From NCBI GenBank assembly GCA_023416275.1, contig JAEZIB010000053.1, forward strand, positions 1 to 63,207: 63,207 nt of DNA, written 5' to 3'. A program made the translations under genes and the position numbers. Shown in pieces: positions 53,965 to 63,172 of this stretch. The notes under the pieces are model-generated. The model did not search any database and had not been told where the DNA came from. It saw only the letters and a list, made by a program, of their open reading frames with translations. Each line of letters begins with the position of its first letter. The first letter of the stretch is position 1. Source of the DNA: Bacillota bacterium (GTDB lineage: Bacteria; Bacillota; Clostridia; Acetivibrionales; DSM-1351).

Positions 53965-54812
53965 CAAAAAGAAAAGATTGGTTGGCAGTGGTTACATTAT
54001 TGTTGATGTGTGTTACTTCTATTTTTGGTATCTTGTCGATTGATTTCTCTAATTCCTATAGCTTCATCAATCAATATGGTCAAGAAGTAGCCATTTATGG
54101 ATATGGGATATATGCGTTTGATAGCTATTTTAAGGCACCTATATCAATTGGAACAGACTTTTGCATACTTTTTGTATTGGTTCCAATGTTTTTACATACA
54201 TATATTCAATATAGAAAAAGTAATGATTCACTAACCAAGTTGAAAATGATTTCTGTATATTCTGTAGCATTATATTATGCAGCAAGTATTGCCTTTGGCG
54301 TTACATATAACAGATTATTTTTGGTATATGTCGTTTTATTTTCCTGCTCTTTATTTGGAATGTTCATGCATATTAAAAAAATAGAATGGAATAAAACAAT
54401 TAAAGTTACAAGAGGACTAAGAGCATTTTTGATTTTGAGTGGGTTAGCACTCATTGTTGCATGGTTGCCAGATATTATTCCCACATTACTTGAGGGAGGG
54501 ACATTACCGCTTATAGAGGTATATACAACAGAAATTACATATGTTTTAGATATGGGAATCATTAGTCCGTTATGCTTTGTATGCTTGTATTTGCTGGTTA
54601 AAAAACAAAGTTTGGGAACGATGTTGCTAGCAATCCTACTTAAGATGTGCATTGTAGTTGGAATTATGATGGTTCCACAAACTATATTACAGGTGGTTTC
54701 AGGCGTTGAAATTGCAATGCCAGTGCTAGTTACAAAGTCTCTGTCATTTGTTGCATTAGGTGGATTCGCTATGTTTTTTAATATAAAAATGTATAAAGAG
54801 TTATCAAATTAA
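53961..54812 (+). CDS. Polytopic membrane protein of unknown function
   Basis: A 283-aa protein with about eight hydrophobic helices and short charged loops; the first helix is uncleaved (WLAVVTLLLMCVTSIFGILS). No transporter motif is seen. ATGA overlap with the MarR gene implies translational coupling, and therefore a substrate or stress sensed by that regulator. I do not recognise the family. Confidence 0.72.
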   Translation: MTKRKDWLAVVTLLLMCVTSIFGILSIDFSNSYSFINQYGQEVAIYGYGIYAFDSYFKAPISIGTDFCILFVLVPMFLHTYIQYRKSNDSLTKLKMISVYSVALYYAASIAFGVTYNRLFLVYVVLFSCSLFGMFMHIKKIEWNKTIKVTRGLRAFLILSGLALIVAWLPDIIPTLLEGGTLPLIEVYTTEITYVLDMGIISPLCFVCLYLLVKKQSLGTMLLAILLKMCIVVGIMMVPQTILQVVSGVEIAMPVLVTKSLSFVALGGFAMFFNIKMYKELSN

Positions 54813-55048
54813 GTTACAGGTGAGAGATAGTATTATGCCGGAAAGTATAAATTTTATTGCTCAAACTTCACAAAATCTGTATTTTGATAATTCAAGCTGA
54901 ACTGTAACTGTTTAGCCAGTTAAGGTAGAAGTGAGATATATTTTCTGAATATGGTCGTATAAATAACTGTGGAATTTAGCCTTTTAATGCATATATATGG
55001 AAATGTTTATATATAACAGGTATACTATAAGAAAAGCGTTTATGGGAT

Positions 55049-55981
55049 GTGAACATGAAATCAGAAAGTAGGGAATGGTTTGTGAATGAATCAAGGCAAA
55101 CCTATATTGAAAAAATAAATACTGTTCAGGATTATATAGAAAACCATCTAGATGAAGAAATCAGTATTCATAAGCTTTCTCAAATTGCGTCCTTCTCTGA
55201 GTATCATTTTCAAAGAATTTTTAAACAGTTTACATCTGAAAGTTTATATAGCTTTATAAAAAGACTTCGCCTTGAAAAGGCTATTTTTCTACTTAGAAGC
55301 AACCAGAAACTTACAATACAGGATATTGCACTTTCGGTTGGCTTTTCAAATCAAGCCTCTTTTGCAAAAGCCCTAAAAGAGAAATATAAATTAAATGCAA
55401 GCCAGATTAAGAGATTGAATGATTTAGAAATAAATTATATGATTGATGAAAACCGCACGAATGGAAAAGTATTAACAAGTGATTCATATTACAATAATCC
55501 TATCGAACTCACTATTCAGATTGTGGAGCCTATAAAAGTACTATACATAAGGTATACTGGTGCGTATAAAGGCAATTCTGATTTGTTTTCAAAGCTTTTT
55601 ACTAAGCTGTACTGTTTTGCAAACAAAACCAAACTTCTAAGTAAGGATACTAAGTGGTTTGTTGTGTATCATGATTATAGCGAATTGACAGCGCAAGAAA
55701 AGTTACGTTTAAGTGTATGTATGTCCATAAAAGAAAAATTGACTTATGAGGGTGAGTTTGGATGTATGGAAATTTCAGGTGGTAGATATGCTGTTGGCAA
55801 ATTCCTGATTCGGGTGGATGAATACCAGAGTGCATGGAATTACATGACTTCCAAATGGCTTCCAGATAGTGGTTATTTGCCTGATGACAGATTTTGCTTT
55901 GAGTATTATCCACCACAAGAAAAGGAAGATGAACATTCAAGGAGGGTTGTTGAGCTTTTTATACCGATAACCCCTCTATAG
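55049..55981 (+). CDS. AraC-type regulator with GyrI-like effector domain
   Basis: A 310-aa regulator of the Rob/SoxS-plus-effector type. Two helix-turn-helix units (about 20-120; HKLSQIASFSEYHFQRIFKQ and TIQDIALSVGFSNQASFAKA) are followed by a GyrI-like ligand domain (about 155-310; LTIQIVEPIKVLYIRYTGAY and GRYAVGKFLIRVDEYQSAWN). The first codon is GTG 55049 (ATG 55055 is possible); no strong ribosome binding site is visible. It stands 19 bp before the TrmO-UvrA fusion gene and probably activates it in response to a drug-like ligand. Confidence 0.88.
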   Translation: MNMKSESREWFVNESRQTYIEKINTVQDYIENHLDEEISIHKLSQIASFSEYHFQRIFKQFTSESLYSFIKRLRLEKAIFLLRSNQKLTIQDIALSVGFSNQASFAKALKEKYKLNASQIKRLNDLEINYMIDENRTNGKVLTSDSYYNNPIELTIQIVEPIKVLYIRYTGAYKGNSDLFSKLFTKLYCFANKTKLLSKDTKWFVVYHDYSELTAQEKLRLSVCMSIKEKLTYEGEFGCMEISGGRYAVGKFLIRVDEYQSAWNYMTSKWLPDSGYLPDDRFCFEYYPPQEKEDEHSRRVVELFIPITPL

Positions 55982-56000
55982 GAAAGTTTGGTGAAATTAT

Positions 56001-59000
56001 ATGAAAAGAATTGAGTTTCAACAAATAGGGATATGTACATTTGATTCAAAAGAAAAGCAGGTAAGGATACAGATTAAAAGAGACTTTAAAGATGCTTTGA
56101 TTAAATTAGATTATTTCAGCCATTGCATTTTATTTTTAAAGGAAAAACATGTTATCTATTGTTTTATAGCAAGAATAGTGAAAATACTTGAGAAAACTGG
56201 AGAAATGCTTATAGAAGGTAATGACAATCTATGTGTTGGTGAATTAGTAGATATCAAGCCATATTTTTCTTGCGAGGAGAAAGTGGATGTCTATGACAAG
56301 GAAATGGTGCTTAGAGAAAATGAATTTGAGCCGTTATTCTTCAAGGGTAATCCAATAGGAAAGTTTTTTAATCATAGTGGTGTTATTCAATTTCTTGAGT
56401 CGGAGAATTCGTCAGCAGATGCAATTAAAAAAACTATTAGACATATAAAAGAAGGAGCTTTTTTGAGAGTGCTATGGTGGTTTGATCGCTTTGATGATAA
56501 GCGGTACCGAAGCCATTTAATGTGTAATCCTCCCTATGACAATGCTCCCAGATGTGGTGTATTTGCCACAAGATCACCAGTTAGACCCAATCCTCTAGCA
56601 TCCACTATCGTAAAGGTAAAATCAACTGATCCATTTAACATGAATATTTCAGTTATAGGATTTGACGGTTTTGACAACTCAATGATTCTGCAAGTTATGC
56701 CCTATCAAGAAATTAATATTTGCGACGAGAAAGTTCCTAAATGGGTTGCTCACTGGACTGCTAATAAAGCATTCTACGATGTTCCCCAGATTGATATATG
56801 TCCTGCTATAAATAGCAATGTAGTATTGGAGGGGAGTTTAGATTACTTTGGAGAATTGGATATCTATGAAAGTTTTGAGCATGAAAATTTGGATTCTAAT
56901 GAAATTGTTGTTGAGGGTGCGTCAATGCACAATTTAAAAAATATTTCAGTGAGAATTCCGAAAGAAAAAATAACAGTAATAACTGGAGTTAGCGGAAGCG
57001 GTAAGACAAGCCTTGCATTTGATACTATATATCATGAAAGTCAGAAGCAATTTATGGATTTGATTGCACCAAGTGCTTTTGGGGGAACCGATTTAAAGGA
57101 TTCTATGGTTAAAAAAATTACCGGGCTTCAGCCTTCTATTGCCATTGAGCAAAAAAGCCTGGCAATGAATCCAAGGTCAACAGTTGCTTCTGCCACAAAA
57201 ATTGGTGAATACATGCGTCTATTGTTTTCCACTGTTGGAGTACGTATATGTCCTCATTGTAAGGAGGTCATACCTCAAGATAATGTCTGTAAAGGCTGCG
57301 GAACTATATTTTTTAAGCTTACTCCAGCTGTTTTTAATTATAATCATCCTGAGTATATGTGCCCTGTCTGCAAAGGACTTGGTGAAGAACTACAAGTTGA
57401 TGTTGATTTAATTGTAAACAATCCTGAGCTGTCTATTTTGGATGAGGCCTCTTCGTGGTGGGGAAATCTTAGAAAACACAGAGAAAAGCCAAATGCAAAC
57501 TGGATGAAGGGTGAGGTTTTGGCTCTGGCAATTGATATGAATGAAGATTTGGAAGTGCCTTTTAAAGCTTTGTCAGAAGAATTTAAAAAGCAACTTTTTT
57601 ACGGTAGCAATGGGCGACTGGTAACATTAAACTACGAAAATCCCAATGGCAGAAGCGGAACAATTACTAGGCCAGTAGAAGGTGTGGTCAACATACTGAA
57701 ACGACTAATGCATGAAAACAGTACATCTAAATCCTTAGAACATATAGACAGGTTTATTGTGAATAAAAAATGTAGCAGATGTATAGGTGAAAGGCTGCTA
57801 GAAGAGGGGCGATTAGTACGGGTTGGCAATACAAGGTATCCAGAAGTAACAAAAATGAGTATCACTGCCCTAAAGAGATGGTGCCATTTCACTTATGGAA
57901 ACTTGGAGGATTCGGATAAGGAAAAAAGCAAGGATATTTTAAGGAAAATAATCACAAGACTCAAAAAACTTGAACAGGTAGGACTAGGGTATATAAATCT
58001 AGATAGAAGTATTCCATCTTTGTCGGGTGGTGAAGCACAAAGATTGAAGATAGCAAATCAATTTGGCTCAGGACTTTCTGACATACTATATATAATGGAT
58101 GAGCCTTCAAAGGGGTTACATCCTAAAGACTTTCAATTCTTAATGGAAGCTATTCTGGACTTGAAAAAGCAAAAAAACACGGTTGTTGTGGTTGAACATA
58201 AAAAAGAATTGCTTCAAATGGCAGACTATTTGATTGAAATTGGCCCTGGTGCAGGACATTATGGGGGACAATTATTGAAAGCAGTTGCGGTTGAAAAGGA
58301 TAAGACATATGCAAGCAACGACTATGATTACCACGTTACGAGTGCTGTCATTGAACAAAATAAAAAAATAGTGCTTAAAGGTGCAAGAACAAATAATCTG
58401 AAAAACCTTGATGTTTCTATACCTCTCACGAAGTTTGTTTGTGTCATAGGAGTAAGCGGGTCTGGTAAAAGCAGCTTGATTTCTAAAACATTATATCCTG
58501 CCATAGTGAAGGCACTTGGCAAGAGTATAGATATAGAAGGAAATTATATTAGCATATCTGGGGCTGAACGTATCTCTGATATATACTATGTTAGCCAAAA
58601 GGCTATTGGCAAAAATTCTAGGTCAACCCCGGGAACATATACTGGAGTATTTGAATTAGTAAGAAATTATTTCGCCAGTTTAAGGGAGGCAAAAAAAGCT
58701 AAATTATCTAAAGAGCATTTTAGCTTTAATAGCTCAAAGGGACAGTGTGAGTCTTGTAAAGGAGCTGGAGAGATAGCCGTTCCTATGCATTTTATGCCGG
58801 ATATTTATGTTAGCTGCGATAAGTGTAAAGGCAAGAGATATAAAGAATCAGTACTAGAAATAAAATTTAAGGGATATTCTATTTCAGATTTGCTTGATTT
58901 GGAAATTGGTGAGGTTAAGGAAGTATTTAAAGATGAAGCTGAGATATACCGAATATTGGACATGCTCTGTAAGGTTGGACTTTCATATATCAAATTCGGG

Positions 59001-59297
59001 CAAAGTGCGGCAACTTTATCTGGAGGTGAAGCTCAGAGAATCAGGTTGGCAAAAGAACTAAGTGATGGCAAAACAGAAGGTGCTATTTATATACTAGATG
59101 AGCCTACTACAGGGCTTCATGATGAGGACATTGATAAGCTGTGCTATATTATTGGTGAGCTTACCTCTAATGGAGCTACAGTTATTGCTATAGAACACAA
59201 TCCAAGGGTTATCAGACAAGCAGATTACATCATTGAAATGGGACCAGAAGGAGGAGAACTTGGCGGATATGTGTTAAAGGAAGGTTGGTTGAAATGA
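56001..59297 (+). CDS. TrmO(TsaA)-like region fused to a UvrA-type ABC ATPase
   Basis: A 1098-aa protein. About 1-110 and 120-275 are two TsaA-type segments; the second holds the TrmO signature FATRSPVRPNPL (188-199) and LRVLWWFDRFDD, and the first has the LVDIKPYFSCEE block. TrmO N6-methylates t6A37 in tRNA using SAM. From about 305 a complete UvrA-like part begins: Walker A Lys335 (GVSGSGKTS) and Lys823 (GVSGSGKSS), signatures LSGGEAQR twice (near 674 and 1006), Zn-type Cys clusters (CPHCKEV and CKGCG; CESCKGAG and CDKCKGKR). The UvrB-binding insertion of classical UvrA (about 115 residues) is missing. Not a standard repair protein; a drug-resistance or translation-linked role is inferred. 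Confidence 0.82.
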   Translation: MKRIEFQQIGICTFDSKEKQVRIQIKRDFKDALIKLDYFSHCILFLKEKHVIYCFIARIVKILEKTGEMLIEGNDNLCVGELVDIKPYFSCEEKVDVYDKEMVLRENEFEPLFFKGNPIGKFFNHSGVIQFLESENSSADAIKKTIRHIKEGAFLRVLWWFDRFDDKRYRSHLMCNPPYDNAPRCGVFATRSPVRPNPLASTIVKVKSTDPFNMNISVIGFDGFDNSMILQVMPYQEINICDEKVPKWVAHWTANKAFYDVPQIDICPAINSNVVLEGSLDYFGELDIYESFEHENLDSNEIVVEGASMHNLKNISVRIPKEKITVITGVSGSGKTSLAFDTIYHESQKQFMDLIAPSAFGGTDLKDSMVKKITGLQPSIAIEQKSLAMNPRSTVASATKIGEYMRLLFSTVGVRICPHCKEVIPQDNVCKGCGTIFFKLTPAVFNYNHPEYMCPVCKGLGEELQVDVDLIVNNPELSILDEASSWWGNLRKHREKPNANWMKGEVLALAIDMNEDLEVPFKALSEEFKKQLFYGSNGRLVTLNYENPNGRSGTITRPVEGVVNILKRLMHENSTSKSLEHIDRFIVNKKCSRCIGERLLEEGRLVRVGNTRYPEVTKMSITALKRWCHFTYGNLEDSDKEKSKDILRKIITRLKKLEQVGLGYINLDRSIPSLSGGEAQRLKIANQFGSGLSDILYIMDEPSKGLHPKDFQFLMEAILDLKKQKNTVVVVEHKKELLQMADYLIEIGPGAGHYGGQLLKAVAVEKDKTYASNDYDYHVTSAVIEQNKKIVLKGARTNNLKNLDVSIPLTKFVCVIGVSGSGKSSLISKTLYPAIVKALGKSIDIEGNYISISGAERISDIYYVSQKAIGKNSRSTPGTYTGVFELVRNYFASLREAKKAKLSKEHFSFNSSKGQCESCKGAGEIAVPMHFMPDIYVSCDKCKGKRYKESVLEIKFKGYSISDLLDLEIGEVKEVFKDEAEIYRILDMLCKVGLSYIKFGQSAATLSGGEAQRIRLAKELSDGKTEGAIYILDEPTTGLHDEDIDKLCYIIGELTSNGATVIAIEHNPRVIRQADYIIEMGPEGGELGGYVLKEGWLK

Positions 59298-59412
59298 TGG
59301 CTGAATATTATCTAGGAAGGGATATTTATACTAATTAGTACATTTTTGATTTGCATAACAGGGTGCTATAATGTAAAATACTAACAAATATATTTTATGG
59401 GGAGAAGGTAAA

Positions 59413-60024
59413 ATGGGTATTTTAAGAGAGCTATTTGGGCCTAGTAAAAAAGAAATCTGGAGATCATTAAGTGAACAAATAGGCAGTGAATTTAAAGAGG
59501 GCGGTTTTTTCTCAGATGATAAGGTGGTTGCCCACGTAAAAGATTGGACTTTGACTTTAGACACCTATACCGTCTCAACAGGGAAATCCAGCGTTACTTA
59601 TACAAGAATGAGGGCACCTTATGTAAATAAGGATGGCTTTAGATTTAAAATTTACAGGAAAGGTATTTTTAGTGATATTGGTAAATTTTTTGGTGGGCAG
59701 GATATTGAAATCGGATTTTCTGAATTTGATGAAGACTTTATTATAAAAGGAAATGACGAGCAAAAACTTCGCACACTGTTTGCAAATAATAAAATCAGAG
59801 AGTTGATTGATTTGCAGCCTAATATCTGTCTTGAAGTTAAAGATGATGAAGGATGGTTTTCAACTAGTTTTCCTGAAGGTGTTGATGAACTTTATTTTAG
59901 TGTAGCAGGTGTGATTAAGGATATTGAACTACTAAAGGCTTTGTTTGATTTGTATGGGGAGGTTCTTAATCAGATGTGCATAATGGGCTCAGCTTACGAA
60001 GACGATCCTCATATAGAATTGTAG
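59413..60024 (+). CDS. Conserved hypothetical protein, 203 aa
   Basis: A soluble 203-aa protein from GGAGAAGG-ATG: MGILRELFGPSKKEIWRSL, TLDTYTVSTGKSSVTYTRMR, AVY-like RAPYVNKDGFRFKIYRKG and FPEGVDELYFSVAGVIKDIE. I recall similar sequences in Bacillus and Paenibacillus genomes, annotated as hypothetical. No catalytic motif, signal peptide or membrane helix is visible. It lies alone between the UvrA fusion and the pab operon. Confidence 0.75.
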   Translation: MGILRELFGPSKKEIWRSLSEQIGSEFKEGGFFSDDKVVAHVKDWTLTLDTYTVSTGKSSVTYTRMRAPYVNKDGFRFKIYRKGIFSDIGKFFGGQDIEIGFSEFDEDFIIKGNDEQKLRTLFANNKIRELIDLQPNICLEVKDDEGWFSTSFPEGVDELYFSVAGVIKDIELLKALFDLYGEVLNQMCIMGSAYEDDPHIEL

Positions 60025-60120
60025 TGAAATAGTATATATTAAGAATTCAGAAATAACTGATAATTTTGTAGCTATTAATATTTGCATGAAAGTATAAAAA
60101 TAAACTTGGTAAGGGACTTA

Positions 60121-60152
60121 AATCTTTAACCTTACATCCCAAAGATTTTTTT
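60121..60152 (+). terminator. Intrinsic terminator before the pab operon
   Basis: AATCTTT pairs with AAAGATT around a 13-nt loop, followed by a T-run. Confidence 0.7.
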
Positions 60153-60264
60153 ATTCAGATCTTTAAAAATAGTATTTAAATAAATATATGTACCTTACTG
60201 AATTATATAAATGATTTTATGAAGCAGTGAAGCAACACAGTTTATCGGAAGGAAGCTACGTTTC

Positions 60265-61671
60265 ATGAGTAAAACCTATGACGTTTACATAGAAGAAATT
60301 AATACTAATCTGGATGCCTTTCAAATATACAAGCAGTTCCATGAAGAAAAATTTAGCTTCTTTTTAGATAGCGCTATGGATGTTCAAAGGCTTGGAAAGT
60401 ATTCATTTATAGGGTATGACCCATTCCTAACAATAGAGAACAAGGCTAATGTGACAGTTGTTCTTGAAAATGGTAATGATATATGTTTTGATAACAATCC
60501 CCTTGACGTTGTAAAAAAATATTTATCTCAATACAAAATAAAAAATGATACTGGACTTCCTTTTGTAGGAGGCGCGGTAGGATTTCTTTCATATGACTTG
60601 TGCCACTATATAGAGAAGTTGCCAAAGACAGCGGTTGATGACTTGCAATTACCAGATTTGATTATGGGCTTTTACGATGGAATAGTAATTATTGACCATA
60701 TAACAGGAAAGGTATATGCTGCTTCGGCAGGGCTTCCAGTGGGAGGAGCAGCCGCCGCCAGGTTAAAGCTTGATGCAATTAAAAGCCGAATAGAACGAAA
60801 TACTATAAAGGATTTGTCATATCTGGATATTTCATTTGAAAATAACATTCCTAAGTTAGTAGCAAATTTTACTCAAGAGCAGTACTATAAATCAATTGAA
60901 AAGGCAAAGAAATATATAGAATGTGGTGACATTTATCAGATGAACATGACACAACGTTTTTCCACACAGATAAATAAGCACCCAATAAATATATATGAGA
61001 GGTTACGAATCATAAATCCAGCGCCTTTTGCAGCTTACCTAAATTATAATAATTTTAAAATTGTTGGAAGCTCTCCGGAAAGATTTCTGCAGATACGAAA
61101 CAGGAAAGTTGAAACTCGTCCAATTAAGGGTACCTTGCCAAGAGGAAAAAGCCCTGAAGAGGATTTATTAAATAGAGAAAAACTGTATAACAGCGTGAAG
61201 GATAGAGCAGAAAATTTGATGATTGTGGACTTAATGAGGAATGATTTGGGTCGTGTGTGTGAATTTGGAAGTGTTGGGGTTCCTGAACTCTTCTGTGTGG
61301 AGCAATATTCTACGGTTTTTCATCTAGTATCAACTGTCATTGGTGTTTTGAGAGAAGATAAGGACGCTGTTGACTGCATAAAGGCGACTTTCCCAGGAGG
61401 TTCAATAACAGGAGCACCGAAAATCAGAGCCATGGAAATTATAGATGAACTAGAGCCTACCTGCAGGCATCTATATACAGGCTCTATTGGATATATCGGT
61501 TTTGATGGTGATATGGATATAAATATAGTTATTCGTACCATTTTAATTAAAGAGGATATAGCCTACTATCAGGTGGGAGGCGGAATTGTATGGGATTCGG
61601 AGGCTGAAAAAGAATATCAGGAAACTTTGGATAAGGGAGAAGCTTTAAAAAAGGTGCTGCTAAATATTTGA
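60265..61671 (+). CDS. pabB: Aminodeoxychorismate synthase component I
   Basis: A 468-aa chorismate-using enzyme that makes 4-amino-4-deoxychorismate with ammonia from PabA. The active-site lysine Lys288 lies in RPIKGTLPRG; PIKGT distinguishes PabB from TrpE (PIAGT). Other blocks are FVGGAVGFLSYDL, YQMNMTQRF, KIVGSSPERF, PGGSITGAPK and YYQVGGGIVWDSEAEKEYQE. Start ATG 60265 follows GGAAGG. It heads the pabB-pabA-pabC operon for folate precursor synthesis. A fragment of a second pabB survives at 31.8 kb. Confidence 0.95.
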   Translation: MSKTYDVYIEEINTNLDAFQIYKQFHEEKFSFFLDSAMDVQRLGKYSFIGYDPFLTIENKANVTVVLENGNDICFDNNPLDVVKKYLSQYKIKNDTGLPFVGGAVGFLSYDLCHYIEKLPKTAVDDLQLPDLIMGFYDGIVIIDHITGKVYAASAGLPVGGAAAARLKLDAIKSRIERNTIKDLSYLDISFENNIPKLVANFTQEQYYKSIEKAKKYIECGDIYQMNMTQRFSTQINKHPINIYERLRIINPAPFAAYLNYNNFKIVGSSPERFLQIRNRKVETRPIKGTLPRGKSPEEDLLNREKLYNSVKDRAENLMIVDLMRNDLGRVCEFGSVGVPELFCVEQYSTVFHLVSTVIGVLREDKDAVDCIKATFPGGSITGAPKIRAMEIIDELEPTCRHLYTGSIGYIGFDGDMDINIVIRTILIKEDIAYYQVGGGIVWDSEAEKEYQETLDKGEALKKVLLNI

Positions 61672-61699
61672 AATACAAGGATTAGTAGATGGAGGATAA

Positions 61700-62296
61700 A
61701 TGCTTTTAATAATAGATAACTATGATTCTTTTACGTACAATCTGTATCAATACATTGGAGAAGTTTATCCTGAGATTGTTGTAAAGAGGAATGATGAAAT
61801 TACTATACAAGATATTGAAGAAATGAAGCCGACGTATATAGTGATTTCGCCAGGACCTGGTTATCCTGAAGCAGCGGGGATATCTGTAGCGGCCATTAAG
61901 CAGTTTAGCGGCAAAATCCCTATTCTTGGGATATGCTTAGGGCATCAGGCTATTTGTATTGCCATGGGTGGCAAGGTTGGCCCAGCAAATACTATAGTTC
62001 ATGGTAAACAATCTGAAATTTTTAATAATGGAGAAGGAATTTTCAAATATGTACCTCAAAGCTTTAATGTTGTCCGATATCATTCGCTCTGCGCAAAATT
62101 GGAGAATTTTCCGAAATGTTTAGAAGTACAGGCAGTCACAGAGGATAATACTATTATGGCATTAAGGCATAAGGAGCATCATACCTACGGTTTGCAATTT
62201 CATCCGGAATCCATACTATCAGAATACGGTAAAGAATTATTGAGGAACTTTTTAGATATTGTTTCTCAAGATTATGAACAGTCCAATTGTTTTTAA
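61700..62296 (+). CDS. pabA: Aminodeoxychorismate synthase component II (glutamine amidotransferase)
   Basis: A 198-aa class I glutaminase that feeds ammonia to PabB. The nucleophile Cys79 is in GICLGHQAI and the His168/Glu170 pair in FHPES; the oxyanion loop SPGPGYPEAAG is also present. Such subunits often serve both anthranilate and p-aminobenzoate synthesis; with only pabB and pabC beside it, the pab role is favoured. GGAGG lies upstream and 28 bp separate it from pabB. Confidence 0.93.
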   Translation: MLLIIDNYDSFTYNLYQYIGEVYPEIVVKRNDEITIQDIEEMKPTYIVISPGPGYPEAAGISVAAIKQFSGKIPILGICLGHQAICIAMGGKVGPANTIVHGKQSEIFNNGEGIFKYVPQSFNVVRYHSLCAKLENFPKCLEVQAVTEDNTIMALRHKEHHTYGLQFHPESILSEYGKELLRNFLDIVSQDYEQSNCF

Positions 62297-62314
62297 TAGA
62301 GAAAGGGTTAAAGT

Positions 62315-63172
62315 ATGAGAAATGGTTTTATATCAATTAATGGGCAAATACAAGAAAGCAGTATTCCAGTTCTAACGGCTTTCGACGCTTGTTTTTTATA
62401 TGGCTTTGGAGTATTTGAAACTCTTCGCATATATAACGGTGTTCCTTTTATGCTACAAGAGCATTTGGACCGTATGAAAGGTGCTGCTGCAAAGTTGAAA
62501 ATACCCTTTGAGAACAATTGTGTAAAAATCGGGGATTATATACAGGGGTTAATTGACTATGCGCAACTGAAAGAATGTGTCCTTAGAATTACTCTATCAA
62601 AAGCATCTGAAAATAGTTCAAATATTGTTTTGACATACAGAAGTGTAAGTTACGAACAGGATAGCTACAAAAAGGGCTTTATTTTGAAATGCTCCGCTGT
62701 AAAGAGAAATCCCACAGCACCATTAGTTTATATGAAGACAAACAATTATATGGAAAATTTAATAGAGAAAAACCTAGCCATGTCAGAAGGCTTTAATGAA
62801 GTTCTATTTCTTAATATTTATAATCATGTAAGTGAATGCAGTACTAGCAATATTTTCTTTGTTCAAGGCAAAAAATTGTGTACTCCTGCTGTAGAATGTG
62901 GGTTGCTTGATGGCATAGCTAAAGGGCTGCTGACAGATAAACTATCAGCAGTAATTGGATTAGAAATGGAAATAGGTAAATATTCTTTAGAGAATTTGTA
63001 CGATGCCGATGAGGTATTTATTACTAACTCAGTAATGCAGATAATGCCTGTTGTAAAAATTGACAACATTAAAATAGGTAATGGGATTCCAGGTGCTATA
63101 ACTAACAGCCTTATGGCTGCTTACGATACTTATGTTGAGGAATATGTAAGTGGAGCAAAAAACAAGTTTTAA
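62315..63172 (+). CDS. pabC: Aminodeoxychorismate lyase (PLP class IV)
   Basis: A 285-aa fold-type IV PLP enzyme that eliminates pyruvate from aminodeoxychorismate to give p-aminobenzoate. The PLP lysine is Lys141 in YMKTNNYMEN; GFGVFETLRIYNG and the NHVSECSTSNIFFVQG block are family signatures. Branched-chain or D-amino-acid aminotransferases share the fold, but the pabB-pabA context settles the assignment. Begins 18 bp after pabA with GAAAGGG upstream; the window ends 35 bp after its stop. Confidence 0.92.
   Translation: MRNGFISINGQIQESSIPVLTAFDACFLYGFGVFETLRIYNGVPFMLQEHLDRMKGAAAKLKIPFENNCVKIGDYIQGLIDYAQLKECVLRITLSKASENSSNIVLTYRSVSYEQDSYKKGFILKCSAVKRNPTAPLVYMKTNNYMENLIEKNLAMSEGFNEVLFLNIYNHVSECSTSNIFFVQGKKLCTPAVECGLLDGIAKGLLTDKLSAVIGLEMEIGKYSLENLYDADEVFITNSVMQIMPVVKIDNIKIGNGIPGAITNSLMAAYDTYVEEYVSGAKNKF

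Noticed and set aside
54813..54910. AGTTACAG / CTGTAACT inverted repeat and a 21-codon frame after the MarR-linked membrane gene
   Set aside because: Arms are about 80 bp apart, there is no T-run, and the small frame lacks a clear ribosome binding site.
61700..62296. Anthranilate synthase (trpG) rather than pabA
   Set aside because: The partner gene has the PabB-type PIKGT motif and pabC follows; dual use remains possible.
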